NCBI GenBank assembly: GCA_026214975.1 | Contig: JAOBSW010000928.1 | Span: 142,774 to 206,773 of the forward strand | Origin: Gentiana macrophylla | Lineage: Eukaryota > Streptophyta > Magnoliopsida > Gentianales > Gentianaceae | Direction of reading: 5' to 3' | Length of the DNA: 64,000 nucleotides | Shown here: piece after piece, positions 21,299 to 32,636 of the stretch | Position numbering within the stretch: position 1 is the first letter of the stretch | How the letters are laid out: the number at the start of each line of letters is the position of its first letter | The notes under the pieces: generated by a model | What the model was told of the DNA's origin: nothing | Seen by the model: only the letters and a program-made list of their open reading frames with translations | Database searches by the model: none | Position numbers and translations under genes: made by a program

Positions 21299-21345
21299 CC
21301 ATATATATATATACACTGCTACAGACTAATTAAAGCCTGTGCGTG
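21299..21345 (+). promoter_or_regulatory. Shared promoter block, copy C
   Basis: CCATATATATATATACACTG, then CTACAGACTAATTAAAGCCT and GTGCGTGA. This aligns with the TATA and CTACAGATACTAAAGCC block of copies B, D and E. Confidence 0.55.
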
Positions 21346-21381
21346 AATTATTTTCTCAATTCAAACTCACCAGTCACCGCC

Positions 21382-22292
21382 ATGGATGACCTACAGGAGG
21401 CGGCTAACAAGAAAGCTTGGTGTGATGTGATGATGAGAGCTTTTATTGCAACCTTGATGATGATGATATTAGGATTTATTTTTTTTGCCTTGGCATCAAA
21501 GTGGCAAGTCTATGGCTTGATTCCCGAAAATCCCGTATTTAGTGCAGTTATGACGGCTTTCATGTATAGTATTGCTTATATTATGCATTATTTTGCCCTT
21601 CGTTTCTTGCTTAGTACAATGATTCGTCATCGGCACCATAGGAAGAATTTGCCTACAGATGGGGATCTTGTGGCGGCTCAAAAGCGGGCAGAACGAAAGT
21701 TTATTGCAATAAGTTGGGTATGCTTTGCCATTTTTAGCATCATAGCATATTTTGGTATATATAATCTTGTTTTTATCCCGACTGTGGGTGACTGTCATCC
21801 CTACCTCCCTCGAATTCAACTTCAATCTGCAGACGTATCCAATAATACATCGGATGTAAGTTTAATTGGAGATGCTAAATCTCAAATCTCGACAAGAGCA
21901 TAATCATTTCTTACGATGATTTTGAAGCAATTGTCACTCATCAAATCGGCGATGATGATGACAATATTGTTACTCCCAAGATAAGAATGTCGGATCGTTT
22001 TCGACAAGAGCCGGGAACTCAAGACCCCTTGATTGTTAAGGTGGAGCGTTGTGAGCATAGTCACAAGGGAGACGACGTTATAGCGAATTACGATGTCATT
22101 TTGCACTTCAAAATCAACTGCAGATGGGTGTTTAATAAAATAATTTTAGGTAAGGAAAGAAAGAAAGTGGAGTTTGAATGTAAGGATTTGAAGATGAAAC
22201 TTTCGTCGAATGCAACTCAAACCAAAATGCTTGCGTTATCCTGTCCAGGTTATTATCTTGATTATGGGGATAGGAGGGTCTATAATACATAG
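21382..22292 (+). pseudogene. Family member C: LEA_2/NHL-like membrane protein, single frameshift
   Basis: The start is ATG at 21382 (MDDLQEAANKKAW), equivalent to MADLEATNNEA of copies D and E. Three membrane helices follow (AFIATLMMMILGFIFFALAS; VFSAVMTAFMYSIAYIMHYF; ISWVCFAIFSIIAYFGIYNL), then GDCHPYLPRIQLQSADVSNN. A net five-base insertion relative to copy E near 21865-21885 shifts the frame to a stop at 21903. In the restored frame the domain continues (IIISYDDFEAIVTHQIGDDD, MSDRFRQEPGTQDPLIVKVE, YDVILHFKINCRWVFNKIIL, EFECKDLKMKLSSNATQ) to a stop at 22292. With that one lesion fixed it would be full length, so it is a recent pseudogene or an assembly error. Confidence 0.75.
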
Positions 22293-22705
22293 GAAGATCA
22301 GGAGAAGAAGCAAGTAGTCCACGGTGTTGTTTTGTTTTACTTTTTGTTTTAGCAATTTAAGCAAAATAACTTCTTGCATTATGATTCTTTTTCTACCTAT
22401 TAGGCAATAGGGGTTCTACTTAGGGGTTCTACTCCCTAATGTTTTATTTTTAGGGTTCCTTCAAAATGTTATTAATAATGGGTGATCGAGGCAAAAGGAC
22501 AAAAAAAAGAAAAAAATTTACAAAATAAATAAATATGACACATTCGTTTTTAGTTGCAAAAAAAGCAAAAAGTTTAAGACGGACAAAATTACCCTTTAAT
22601 AAAATGGACACGATCATATCATTCATCCTTCAGTTTCCGTTCAGGTGTGTAAGTGTGTTTGTTTGTTTGTGTTTGTGTTTGTGTTTTTTTTTTTTTAATT
22701 TTAAA

Positions 22706-22985
22706 ACACTCGTAACTTTTGATTTATAACTTTGATTATCGAAAAAATTTCATCAAAATTCATTTTTTTTTTCTCTTTAATTTGAGCCCAAATACGATAC
22801 CTTACGACGTAAATTTTGAAAGCCGAAAAAATATTTGCATTAACCGGAACATTTTTCTTATAAACGACCGTAATTTTTGATTTATAATACCGATCTTCAA
22901 AATTCTTTCACCAAAGTTCATTTTTTTTCTCTTCATTTGGAGCTCTCATACGATACCCTTTTGACGTAGTTATTGAAAGACAAAT
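22706..22985. repeat. Two-copy tandem duplication, about 140 bp
   Basis: The order CGTAA.TTTTGATTTATAA, GAT..TC.AAA.TTTCA.CAAA.TTCATTTTTTT, and ATACGATACC.T..GACGTA occurs at 22711 and again at 22870. The copies are diverged. It follows a GTTTGTGT microsatellite (22650-22690). Non-coding. Confidence 0.65.
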
Positions 22986-23009
22986 TTAATCGCAACGTTT
23001 ACACTAACA

Positions 23010-23310
23010 CAGTATCAGTACACAGTATCAGGCTCATTTAAGGCTTAATTCAAGTGACTACTTCAAGGCACACTCATTTAAGGCTTAATTCAAGAGACAA
23101 AATTTCATATCTGGCTCATATAAGGCACACAATATGGGTAACAATATCATATAAGGCACATAGTATCAGTACACGGTATCAGTAACACGGTATCAGGCTC
23201 ATTTAAGGCTTAATTCAAGTTACTACTTCAAGGCACACATATCTGGCTCATATAAGGCTCATTTAAGGCTTAATATATCATATAAGGCACACAGTATCAG
23301 TACTGAACCG
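23010..23310. repeat. Scrambled short tandem repeats
   Basis: Three words, CAGTATCAGTACAC, GGCTCATTTAAGGCTTAATTC and ATATAAGGCACACA, recur in changing order across 300 bases. Each appears three to six times. This looks like minisatellite DNA reshuffled by slippage. Confidence 0.75.
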
Positions 23311-24236
23311 AACCGTGTACACCCCCTAAGTGAATGTTAGGTAATGCAGCTATTCAAGTGACAGTTTTACAAAACATTACATGAAGAAAACAAAATCACA
23401 AAGGGCATAGAAAATCCACTTAAATACCCATGACGTGGGTATATCATTACACAAGTGCAGTAAATTGACATTTCACCAAACCAAACAGAGATACAAATTA
23501 ACAATAAAATAAGAAAAGTTAGAGTTTTAGAAGACCAGAAACAAAGGCTTGATCGAATGCAAACTATACATAAATAAATAAAAACGTGGGAGCTTTCTAT
23601 TACATATGGACTGATTTCATTGCCTGAAAACCTGGAATTCTAAGAAAACTCAATGCTGAATATCATTCTTCCCTTTCTATATGGTTACCGGATTTTTTCC
23701 GAAGTTCAAACTATAGCCGGCGTTCAAACACTTGAACAACCTGGATTCTGAAGAATGCTAGGATTAGAATTACTCTTTTCAGCAGCTGATGCAGCATTCT
23801 CTGACGACTTCGATGTAACCGCCTCCTCCGACAGCAGCGATGAGGAAATCCCTAAAGACAACATCGAAAATCAACTACAAAACAAGAAGGATTGGAGAAA
23901 ACTGTGTTGAAAGATTCAAGGAGTTCGAGAATCAAATCAAAAGCATTGCAAAGCCGCGGCATCCAAATTTGCTTCGTATCAGAGGATTCTAGGGGGAGTG
24001 GTAATAAAGGACAAAAAAAAGTTGGAAAATAGGATTAAGGACAGTGGAAAAAAATCATGTGTTAAAGGACAATTCCACTGTTTGTTACTCAAAATACACT
24101 GTTGGTTGCATTGTCTTTACAGTGGAATCCACTATTCCACTGTTTGGTTTGTCCTTTTCACCCAATAAAAAATTCCACTGTCCTTTTTACACATTTCCAC
24201 TCTTATTTTATCTTTTTTAACAATAAATTAAAGCCA
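23311..24236. other. Stretch with a possible 3' exon remnant
   Basis: On the minus strand, about 23886-23747, an acceptor-like TTTTGTAG is followed by an open frame reading MLSLGISSSLLSEEAVTSKS and ending NPGCSSV-stop. It looks like the last exon of a gene but no upstream exon was found and no family is recognised. From about 23990 to 24220 the word TTCCACTGT recurs on both strands among AAGGACA words, suggesting a small foldback transposon whose ends could not be fixed. Confidence 0.25.
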
Positions 24237-24317
24237 TGATTCTATTGGCGTGAAGATGAAAAGCTCGTCATCTATGACTATGTTTCCGGTGGAAGCTTAG
24301 CCAACGCCGGTTACGGT
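24237..24317 (+). pseudogene. Receptor-kinase fragment (hinge region)
   Basis: The plus strand reads FYWREDEKLVIYDYVSGGSL, then ANAGYG followed by GTATGC, a plausible donor. This is the hinge region of LRR receptor-like kinases, usually YYWS.DEKLL(V/I)YDY.P.GSLA. Only about 27 codons are present, so it is a scrap. Confidence 0.6.
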
Positions 24318-24980
24318 ATGCTTCTTATCCCCTTTCTTTCTTTTGCTATAACATTTCAATAGGTAGGCGGCGACGAGTTTTGGGAGGGATATGTTTTGTG
24401 GGAGATAAGGGGTATATTCGTTCGGTGGAATTTATTTGTCCTTAATGTAATTAAAAAATTGAAGCTGGATTAGCACTTAATTAAGGGGGAAAAAGTGGAT
24501 TATAAACTATTTTTCCATTAATAATAGTGTTATTTGTTTATAAAGACGTGTTTTAAGACTTAATTAGGCATTAGGAGACCCAAAAAAGATCATCGTTTAT
24601 AAGGACACATTTTATTTATTTTTCCTAAATTACCCCCTTCTCCCGGTTTTGCCTTCGTCTCCGTTCAATCAAAAAATATTTTACAAAATCTATTATCCTC
24701 TTCACACCCTAATCCCCGTCGTCCTCGAGTACCCTTCCTTGCCCCCTCCTCTTTCTCACCCTTTCCTCCTCCGGCGACATCCTCCTCCAACAAAGGCCTG
24801 CTCACCACTAAGTACTGGAAAAACCAGGAAATTCAACTTTCTAAGAGTACAACAATGAAAGGTTCTAGTAACTTGAAGAGTCGATCAAATGCGTCTCTGG
24901 CTGGGGAGGAGGGACGTCGTAGCTGTGAAAAACTGAAGACTAGATTTTGCAGCGAGAAGAAAGATCAGAATTTTGATAGG
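24318..24980. other. Intergenic DNA before the H2B relic
   Basis: No firm gene. A CT-rich stretch (24640-24800) gives a proline-rich frame without a recognised domain. The sequence just upstream of 24985 (SEKKDQNF) could be part of a decayed H2B N-terminus, but the family histone-fold N-terminal half is not readable. Confidence 0.35.
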
Positions 24981-25464
24981 TACAACAAGAAGCCGACCAT
25001 CACTTCTCGGGAGATTCAGAGTGCTGTTCGCCGGCAAAATTAGGATTTTAGTCCTCTAACTTGGCCTATTTTGGATTTTAGTCCTGCTCCTGGTCCGGTG
25101 AGGAAAATGGTCCTCTAAGTTTGCTTTTTTTTTTTTGGATTTTAGTCATATCCGCCGGAAATAGCTGATTAGGCACCGGAATTTTTAAAAATAGTCCTCT
25201 AACTAGGCTGCCACGTAAGCGTTTTTTAAAGATTCCGGTGTCCAATCAGCTATTTCCGGCGGATAGGACTAAAATCCAAAAAAAAACCAACTTAGAGGAC
25301 CATTTTCCTCACCGGAGCAGGAGCAGGACTAAAATCCAAAATAGGCCAAGTTAGAGGACTAAAATCCTAATTTTGCCGCTGTTCGCCATGTTCTTCCAGG
25401 TGAATTGGCTAAGCACGCTGTGTCTGACGGAACCAAAGCTGCCACTAAATTCACCAGCTCTTAA
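24981..25464 (+). pseudogene. Histone H2B C-terminal relic interrupted by a MITE
   Basis: The plus strand reads RYNKKPTITSREIQSAVR (to about 25031), and after removal of the inserted MITE continues [20 protein letters not shown] and KFTSS-stop (25464). This is the C-terminal part of plant histone H2B almost residue for residue. The first two histone-fold helices are not found, so the copy was already a fragment or retrocopy before the insertion. H2B is a nucleosome core subunit; this copy cannot make one. Confidence 0.88.
25033..25377. mobile_element. Mutator-like MITE (345 bp) inside the H2B relic
   Basis: The element starts GGCAAAATTAGGATTTTAG and ends with its exact inverse. The arms stay nearly identical for well over 80 bases (CCTCTAACTTGGCC, GGATTTTAGTCCTGCTCCTG, GGTGAGGAAAATGGTCC). 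It is flanked by a perfect 10-bp duplication GCTGTTCGCC (25023-25032 and 25378-25387). Long arms plus a 9-11 bp duplication are typical of Mutator-like non-autonomous elements. Near-perfect arms suggest a fairly recent insertion. Confidence 0.92.
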
Positions 25465-25478
25465 GAATTTGATTTCTA

Positions 25479-26175
25479 GGAGCATCTCCAACCCTTCCCC
25501 CATTTTTTCGCACCATTACACCATTAAAATTACACCATTTTTTTCCAACTATTCTACACCAAATTTTACACAAAAATGAATATTCCATATTAATCTCTTT
25601 TTAAAAAATAAAAATAAATATATTTCTTTCATCAAATAACAAAATAAACATTTAAAAATTAATGTATGATGTATGGATAATATATTAGGTTCGTAATATA
25701 TTTATTTTAAAATAAAAAAATTGTCCTAAATTTATTTTTATTAGGACAATTTTTAATTTTATCGTATGCTTTGTGAGTTTAACGTTATTTCAGTACTTTT
25801 CTTGTCGTTATGTAATTCGGTGTGCTTGTATTCCTAATTTCAAATAAATGTATGATTTGTATTTTTATTAATATTTTGTTAATATTAAAACGGCTTAAAT
25901 AATAAAAAAAAATTGAATTAATTAATTATAATAAAATATCAAGTAAGTAATGTAATTTAATCAAATTAATGATACACAATAAATATTATATACACATATC
26001 TCCTTCTAAATTAAATATAAAAAGGGGAAATGGGTTTTGGTGTTAGTTACCCGACACCATTTTGGTGCAAAAAGATGGTGCAATGATGCAATGGGGGAAA
26101 AATACACCTGGTTGGAGCAACCCCATTTTTCTATTTTGGAAAAATGGTGCAAGACCCGGCTGCGTTGGAGATGCC
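25479..26175. mobile_element. PIF/Harbinger-like MITE (697 bp)
   Basis: It begins GGAGCATCTCCAACCC and ends GCGTTGGAGATGCC, inverse of one another apart from a small difference, with a 3-bp duplication CTA at 25476-25478 and 26176-26178. The terminal GG(A)GCATCTCCAAC is common to plant Harbinger-type MITEs. The inner sequence is very AT-rich and has CACCATTTTT/AAAATGGTGC subterminal repeats. It sits 14 bases after the H2B stop codon. Confidence 0.8.
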
Positions 26176-26460
26176 CTAAGGGTTTTTAATTTCAACTGTT
26201 TCTTAGATTTGTCATTCTTGGGCATACTTAGTTCTTAGTGAATTTCTGCCTTGTAAAGAATCAGTGTAATAAGGTTCTTCTGTTTAGTAAAGAATGAACG
26301 TGTTTCACAATTTCTCGTTACCATTTGCTTTATTTACTGTCAATTTTTGCTTTCCGTTTTTTTTCCTTGCTCTGTGCCTATCGTTAATTGTTGTTCATCT
26401 TGATGTATTGATTCACATTATAGGATGTGTGTCTGTGTGTTTGTGGTTGGTTTGAAGATG
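26176..26460. other. Intergenic DNA before the Copia element
   Basis: No gene seen. It is continuous with 35532 onward if the Copia element is removed. Confidence 0.4.
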
Positions 26461-26465
26461 GGCAT

Positions 26466-26664
26466 TGATAGAATATATTGTAATTAATATAATTAATGTA
26501 ATATATTCTAGAATATTTTGTAATTAGTTAGGATATATGACTTGATATATTTTGTAATTAGTTAGTATATATGATTTGATATTCAGTTAAGATACTCAGT
26601 AGATATTGTAACCTATAAATGTAATGTTTACCGATTAATGAAAGGTACGGAAAACATTCTTTCA
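26466..26664 (+). repeat. Copia 5' LTR
   Basis: It starts TGATAGAATATATTG and ends CATTCTTTCA. It contains a tandem pair of TATTTTGTAATTAGTTAG units and the promoter-like CCTATAAATG about 45 bases before its end. It differs from the 3' LTR at two positions. Confidence 0.95.
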
Positions 26665-26676
26665 TGGTATCAAAGC
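26665..26676 (+). other. Copia primer-binding site
   Basis: TGGTATCAAAGC directly abuts the 5' LTR; it matches the initiator-methionine tRNA complement TGGTATCAGAGC used by most plant Copia elements, with one mismatch. Confidence 0.85.
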
Positions 26677-26791
26677 ACTAGGTTTTTCGATATCGCTTCC
26701 GCTCCTTTCTTTTTCCTCTCTTCACAGCCGCACCTCCCTTTGTGCACTCATCTTTTTTCCGTCAACTCCTCCCACTCGCCAGGAAAAAAAA

Positions 26792-27397
26792 ATGGGGGAA
26801 ACTACCAAATTTCACCCTGCCCTTTCCATTTCTAATGTAAAGGCTCTTATCCCGATCACTCTAGATACGAAAACGGCTGAATATAATAGCTGGGCAGCCC
26901 TCTTCAAGGTCCAAGCTAGGGTTCATGACGTTATCCACCACATCCTTCCTCCGGCGGATGGGGCTGATCGTGAGGCCTACCTTAAGGCCAAAGCTGCGGA
27001 TCGTACTCTCTGGAATCGACTCGATGCTGCCGTGCTTCAGTGGATTTATGCTACGGTCTCATCGGATATTCTCACCACAATCCTTGTAAAGGATGACACT
27101 GCTGAGAATGCGTGGAAGAGTGTGGCGGCATTATTTCAGGACAACCGGAGTTCCCGTACCTTGTATCTCAATAAAGAGCTCTCCAATGTCTCCTTATCAG
27201 ATTTTTCCTCCACTGGTGATTACTGCAATCGCCTAAAATCTCTGTCCGATCAACTCAAGAACGTGGGTGCTCCGGTTTCTGATCAAGCGCTCGTGTTGAA
27301 ATTGTTGTCGGGCTTGACAGAACAGTATGCGAATTTCGTCACCGTTCTTCAGAACAAGAAGAATTTGCCTCAATTTGTTGTGGTTCGTTCAAATTAG
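26792..27397 (+). CDS. Copia gag (UBN2-type), N-terminal part
   Basis: An open frame of 201 codons starts MGETTKFHPALSISNVKALI and has the plant Copia gag features: NSWAALFKVQARVHDVIHHI, DAAVLQWIYATVSSDILTTI, TAENAWKSVAALFQDN and LYLNKELSNVSLSDF...YCNRLKSLSDQLKNVG. Gag forms the particle that houses the element RNA. The frame stops at 27397 after FVVVRSN. Downstream (27400-28030) only pieces of the C-terminal gag and protease region can be read, in different frames, so the reading is broken just after the capsid-like domain. Confidence 0.88.
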   Translation: MGETTKFHPALSISNVKALIPITLDTKTAEYNSWAALFKVQARVHDVIHHILPPADGADREAYLKAKAADRTLWNRLDAAVLQWIYATVSSDILTTILVKDDTAENAWKSVAALFQDNRSSRTLYLNKELSNVSLSDFSSTGDYCNRLKSLSDQLKNVGAPVSDQALVLKLLSGLTEQYANFVTVLQNKKNLPQFVVVRSN

Positions 27398-28036
27398 CAT
27401 TGGAAGAAACCATGATAAGGAGAGGGCAAAATCGATTCTTCGGGCGGCGGCACTTGTCGCCATTTCCGATCGCCAGTTCGTCTCACATTGCGTCGGATGC
27501 ACAATCGTGGGCGAGAATCGCAAGCCAAATCGCCGCCATAAGAACGGGGTAATAAGGGACGATCAATTGGGTCTGCGTCGCTCAAGCTCCTCGGCGGCAA
27601 TGGAGTTTTCGGGCGGCAATGGAGGTCACGGGTCTCAGAATCGGTGGACAAAGAACAAAGAAAGCAGGTATACCAAAGAATGGCAACAGCCCCATGGTGG
27701 GCCATGTACCCTCCCCCATGGGCCACGCCACCATCTTCGTATCCCACCCGTCCACCACGTCCGCCGCCGCAGCGGAGAATTCCGGCATCCCCAGGGTCCC
27801 GCCCAACAGTTCTCATCAAGCCTATGCAAAGCAGGTTCTTATCCAACGGATATAGCAAATGCAATGCACACAATGATGAGTCTCACCTCCGGACCCGAAT
27901 TGGTACATGGATACCGTGCCACGACACACATGACTTCATCGGAAGGTAATCTCTCGCCTTTTATTAATTCGAGCAATAATTCTTCTATTATTACATCGGT
28001 AGTGGCTATTCGATTCGGGCCTGTGGTTACGATTAG
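27398..28036 (+). pseudogene. Copia gag C-terminus and protease region, degenerate
   Basis: GC-rich proline-rich stretches (for example PPSSYPTRPPRPPPQRR near 27740) correspond to the linker after gag. A fragment near 27880-28000 (DSGATTHMTSSEGN-like, shifted) recalls the Copia protease D-S/T-G-A motif but it is split between frames. No zinc knuckle could be read with confidence. Confidence 0.5.
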
Positions 28037-29690
28037 ATGGCGCCGTTAAAACCCCCACCCCCACTGTCCCTAAACAACGTGCTTTACTCCCCTCACCTCA
28101 TTAAGAACCTCGTTTCCGTCAGAAAATTCACCACTGATAATAATGTCTATGTTATCTTTGACCCTTTTGGTTTTTCTATGCATGATATGCAGACCCGGAC
28201 GCGTCTAATGAGGTGTAATAGTGCCGGTGATCTTTATCCCATTTCGTCAAGCAGTTTCAATAAACCGTCAGCCTTCCTTGCTGCGTCTCTTTGGCACGAC
28301 CGGTTGGGTCATCCGGGCGTGTCTATTTTAAATTCCCTTAGGCAAAATAAATTTATTGATTGTACTCGTAATTCTGTTTCGACTACGTGTCAGTCATGTA
28401 TTCTTGGTAAACAGGTTAAATTGCCTTTTGTTCGATCGCACTCTATTATGGTTAGTCCGTTTGATATTATTCATAGTGACATTTGGTCTTCACCAGGCCC
28501 AAGTACTTTGGGTCATCGTTATTACGCCTTATTTTTAGATGACTTTTCCAATTATTTATGGACTTTTCCTATCGCGAAAAAATCACAAGTTTTACACTAC
28601 TTCTAAACTTCACCACATATCGTCACCCAATTCGAACGCCCTATTAAGAATCTTCAATGTGATAATGGTGGTGAATATGTCGGTACCCCGTTTCGTGATT
28701 TTTGTGCAACTCATGGCATAAATTTTCGCTTGTCTTGTCCCCATACGTCATCTCAAAATGGTAAGGTCGAAAGTAAAATCCGATCCATCAATAATGTCAT
28801 CCGTACTCTCCTTGCCCATGCATCAATGCCCTCGTCCTTCTGGCCGTATGCGTTACAAACGGCAACATACCTCCTAAATATTTTACCAAGTCGGTTATTA
28901 AATCATGCCTCCCACTTCAAGTTTTATACCACAAAGACCCATCAGATGATCACCTTCGAAGTTTTCGGCTGTTTGTGTTACCCCCTCTTTCCGTCCACCA
29001 CAGTCCACAAACTCCAACCTCGGTCTACACCTTGCATTTTTTTGGGATATCCACTTGACCATCGGGGATACATTTGTTATGATTTATCCAATCACAAAAT
29101 TTATACGAGTCGCCATGTTCGGTTTGATGAAACCCAATTTCCCTTTTCTAAATTAAACAGCCCATCAGCCGACTCTTATGATTTTTTGGACCATGGTATT
29201 TCTCCAGCCTTGGCCCATCATCTGCTTCAGCCCACCGTGCCTTCCCAGTCCCCTGCTGACCCCCTTCAGCCCAATGATGCGAATATTCAGCCCAATTCTT
29301 TTTCTATTCTCCTTCTATTTTATTTTATTTTACCATCTTCTTTCTCCACCTCACAACTCCACTTCACCTCTTCTACATCATGGGCAAAGCTATGGATTTT
29401 AAAGGTGTCACACCCAAAGCCAAGCCACCAAGGAAAGGACCACCACACAAATCCGGTGACATCGTTTGAGTCTCCGACATGTACCTTTGGCTCCTCTATT
29501 GCTTCTAATTCTGTTTTTCGCCCCCCCACCCCCAAACCCTCCCCAAACCGTGAAACCCACCCCCCACCGCCGAAACAGCTAATCCCACCGGTCCCACCCC
29601 AATTCCGCCGGTCAACTCCCCAATTCAGCCGGTCAACCGCCCCTTCAACACAATACATCCAAAACTTTCACCACCACCTCCTCTCATGAA
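28037..29690 (+). pseudogene. Copia integrase, frameshifted
   Basis: 28037-28606 is open and carries the pre-integrase domain: LNNVLYSPHLIKNLVSVRKF, then LWHDRLGHPG...L...C.SCILGK, the HHCC zinc finger, and FDIIHSDIWSSPGPS (first catalytic D). It ends in TTCTAA near 28604. In other frames the core goes on with CDNGGEYV (about 28660-28690, second catalytic D) and, from 28730, SCPHTSSQNGKVESKIRSIN (catalytic E), WPYALQTATYLLNILPSR, FEVFGCLCYPLF and FLGYPLDHRGYICYDL. The protein would insert element DNA. At least two frame changes separate the catalytic residues. The tail beyond 29400 is proline- and serine-rich and unconserved. Confidence 0.85.
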
Positions 29691-29790
29691 CCTATTAGCC
29701 AAAACTCCACCACTCCCACCAAAAACAATCTAGCCACCCGAAAAAAATCCATCTCGACTTGCCACTCATCCACCTAAGCCTACAAGTACC

Positions 29791-31027
29791 TTGAAAATTG
29801 CTTCACCACGTGGCCAAAAGCGTAAACATGATGATGCACCTTCTTCAAACTCTAAGTCCAAAGCAAGTGCATCAAAAGTTGACCAACCACTCTCCAAGAA
29901 GTCAATGACGTCCAAGCCATCTACCAAGAAGCCCACCCATCCCCCCTCGGGACCAAACAAAGAAAAATCACAAACGGTGTTACCCACACGGTATGCGGAT
30001 CCATTTGTATTATCTACTTTGGGTATGGTTTCGGATTTTGAATGGCTATGTACGCGATTGGGAATCACTAAATTAATGACGACTCATTGGCCCACTTATG
30101 TCGAGCTCACACTTAGTTTTCTTGCAAATTTTACTTGCCAAATCACGAGGGTGTGTTATGTGACGAGGTCACATTACTTTCACCATCTTTGGTGTGGACT
30201 ATGCACTTACTTTTAAGAGTTTGCTTCCATTTATGGCTTATCTTTCGAGGGCCCTCGGAGTACCATTCACACCATTCACGAGGACTCCTTTCAAGAGAAT
30301 TTATTTTGGACACAACTCACCACACATGAATCATTCAAAGTCCACCTTCATCGTTCTACCTCTATTGTCCATCCATGCCTCCGTTACTTTATGCGGGTAT
30401 TAGCCAACACAGTTTTTGCACGGGGTGAACTTGATAACTCACAGAGATTGGATGAATTATTTGTCTTATGGAGCGCTTATAATCCCCTAGTGCTTGCATA
30501 CCGCATTCTTGGCTCAACAATTCAAGAGTATTGAGACTTCCAAGCCCAAGATTATCCGATTGGAGGCTTGATCACACCTATAGCCGAGCACTTTCACATT
30601 CCTTGGATGGCCTTCACATTGCACCGGGCACCAACACCCTTAAGCTCGGCACTGTGTTGCTATGCATATTATTCATGAAACCCCATCTCGCTATCGTGTC
30701 GGGTATGACGATGACCATGTATTTCCACTACCCTATTCCGAGGAATACTCCATTCGTGATCTAGCTAACTGGAAGCGGCCCTATGATTGTATTGCTTCGC
30801 TTCCTACCGGGCCTGCTGAGGAGACTGCAGCTACTGAGGTTGATCCTATTGATGTCCCGGCTATAGTATACACTCCTTCTAGCGAGGCGGGACCTTCTAC
30901 ACCTAATCCACCGGTTGCGCCTTCCACTGATGTACTTGGACGACTTCTGCCACTCAAAGACCACATGCGCCGAAGCAGCTACACATTCACTATCTTGACG
31001 ACACTTCATCCCAAGCTTCATTATTAA
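29791..31027 (+). pseudogene. ATHILA ORF1-like gene of the nested element, broken
   Basis: From 29791 the frame reads MKIASPRGQKRKHDD, a lysine/serine/proline-rich tail, then TRYADPFVLSTLGMVSDFEW and LCTRLGITKLMTTHWPTYVE, LTLSFLANFTC. The sense continues in other frames as VDYALTFKSLLPFMAYLSRA, YFGHNSPHMNHSKST and, from 30662, MHIIHETPSRYRVGYDDD. This resembles the ORF1 product of Athila retrotransposons (a gag-associated region) by the order Y-x-x-L-T-L-x-F-L. Three or more frame changes occur between 30130 and 30660. The molecular role of ORF1 is not established. Confidence 0.6.
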
Positions 31028-31943
31028 TCGATCGACATGGTGGCAAAAAGTGCTTTCACGATCCGCTTCCTTCGGGTCCACTCGACCCCCCACCATGTTG
31101 ATTCGGTGAGTCTTCCCCTTACCCCGCTTGTTTTTTATTTTTGGTACATTGAGGACATTGTACGCTTTAAGTGTGGGGAGGGTCAATTATGCACGATCTT
31201 TCTTCTACTGCAAAATTGATGTTTCTATTTGTAGTCTTAGTCGGTGTCGGTCGAGTCATCGCGTCGCTTTGTATTGATGGTTTTGGTGATCACACATAGC
31301 TACTTTTAGATGAGATTTGCAATGCATGAAAATTGATATAGTTTGTTTCGACAAGAGAAATACATGACATGGAGTGAAAAATCCTTTTAGAATATCATGT
31401 TTACAAGTGACATTATTTTCTTTTGGAAACAATAGAGTCCGAGTGAATAGACAAATAACCCGGTGAGGTAATTTTTTCGCCATATGACCGACCACTTCTG
31501 GCCTCACCTTAAATTTGTGCGTATTTTCTCTTCCTTGGATTTGTTCCTTTAGAACTTGTGTTGAGTCTTGTTGATGTTGCCTTGGTATGTGCAAACACAT
31601 GTAAATGATTGAGGCATTCGCTTTACTTTCCACCACATTATATACCTTATACCTTTTGAGCCTTAATCTTTATTACACTTTTTTTTCACTTTACCTCATC
31701 GCACTACATCATACAATCGAACAACCTCAAAAAAGAGGTAGCCCAATTCCTTTCACCCCACCTTAGACTAACTGGGGCATGTGGCTATCAAATTTCTTGT
31801 ACTTAGTATGTAATGATCAAGCTTGGGGGAAATCCATATTGTTACCATTTGTCTGTTTATTAGTTTGAAAAAAAATTGACAAAAAAAAAAAAGAGAAGAA
31901 AAATATATGAAAAAAGAGAAAAAAAATCAATAAAGGAGGCAAT

Positions 31944-31986
<43 letters not shown>

Positions 31987-32636
31987 CCTAAATATTATTT
32001 GTTCTATTTGTTAGTAATAAAGAGGGAGTTGTATCATTATCCTCCCAAAAGTAGAGAAATTATCCTTTGTATTTAATTTTGTTTGGAAATAAAGTGTTGG
32101 GCCCCTTGCACTTGTATGACGTTGAAGTTTTGTTAGTCATGTGTTTTTGCTAGTTCTAATGGTTTTTACCATCTCTTATACCTTTCCTACACCTATCACC
32201 GTTTTTTTTTCCTACTTGGGCTATTCTCACTTACCGCCCTCTTTCCCAAAGACCTTATGATTTATGTGTTGTTGCGAATGTCTTGGTGATTGATATGAGA
32301 CGATATACAAGCATATAGTAGGGCATTTTCAATGGAATGAGCTTGAGAGTTTAGTCACCTCACAAATAATGAGCGTTGAGGGATATATCCCGTGAGGGTC
32401 TATTTGCTTGGTCTATGTTGTTTCCCATTGACAATTTTTGTTCACTTTTGCTCCTGATATGATAAGAAGGATTCGTTAGTCTATGTCTTGTGTTTTGAAT
32501 GCCGGAATGAATTTTATTGATGCTCGTGAGTTGTACATCTTTGTCTATTGCTATGTCATGTGTGATCTTCTTAGTCCGTCTCTGCCTTGAGTCTTTTGTT
32601 TGCTTGGGGACAAGCAAAGTCTTAAGCTTTGGGGAG
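31028..32636 (+). other. Untranslated 3' region of the nested element, with A37 tract
   Basis: No protein domain. The region has the PPT-like GTGTGGGGAGGG (31170-31181), CAAGCTTGGGGGAAATCC (31827-31844), a mixed A-rich tract at 31867-31946 and a pure run of about 37 A at 31947-31983. Such long 3' untranslated regions are normal in Athila-type elements. Confidence 0.6.

Noticed and set aside
22640..22690. GTGTTTGTTTGTGTTTGTG as a regulatory element
   Set aside because: Simple microsatellite slippage explains it.
27394..27873. Glycine/arginine-rich minus-strand frame opposite Copia gag-protease
   Set aside because: Antisense of GC-rich proline codons in the Copia element; no independent support.
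31876..32076. Lysine-rich frame at the A37 tract
   Set aside because: Translation of a poly-A run in the untranslated region of the nested element.
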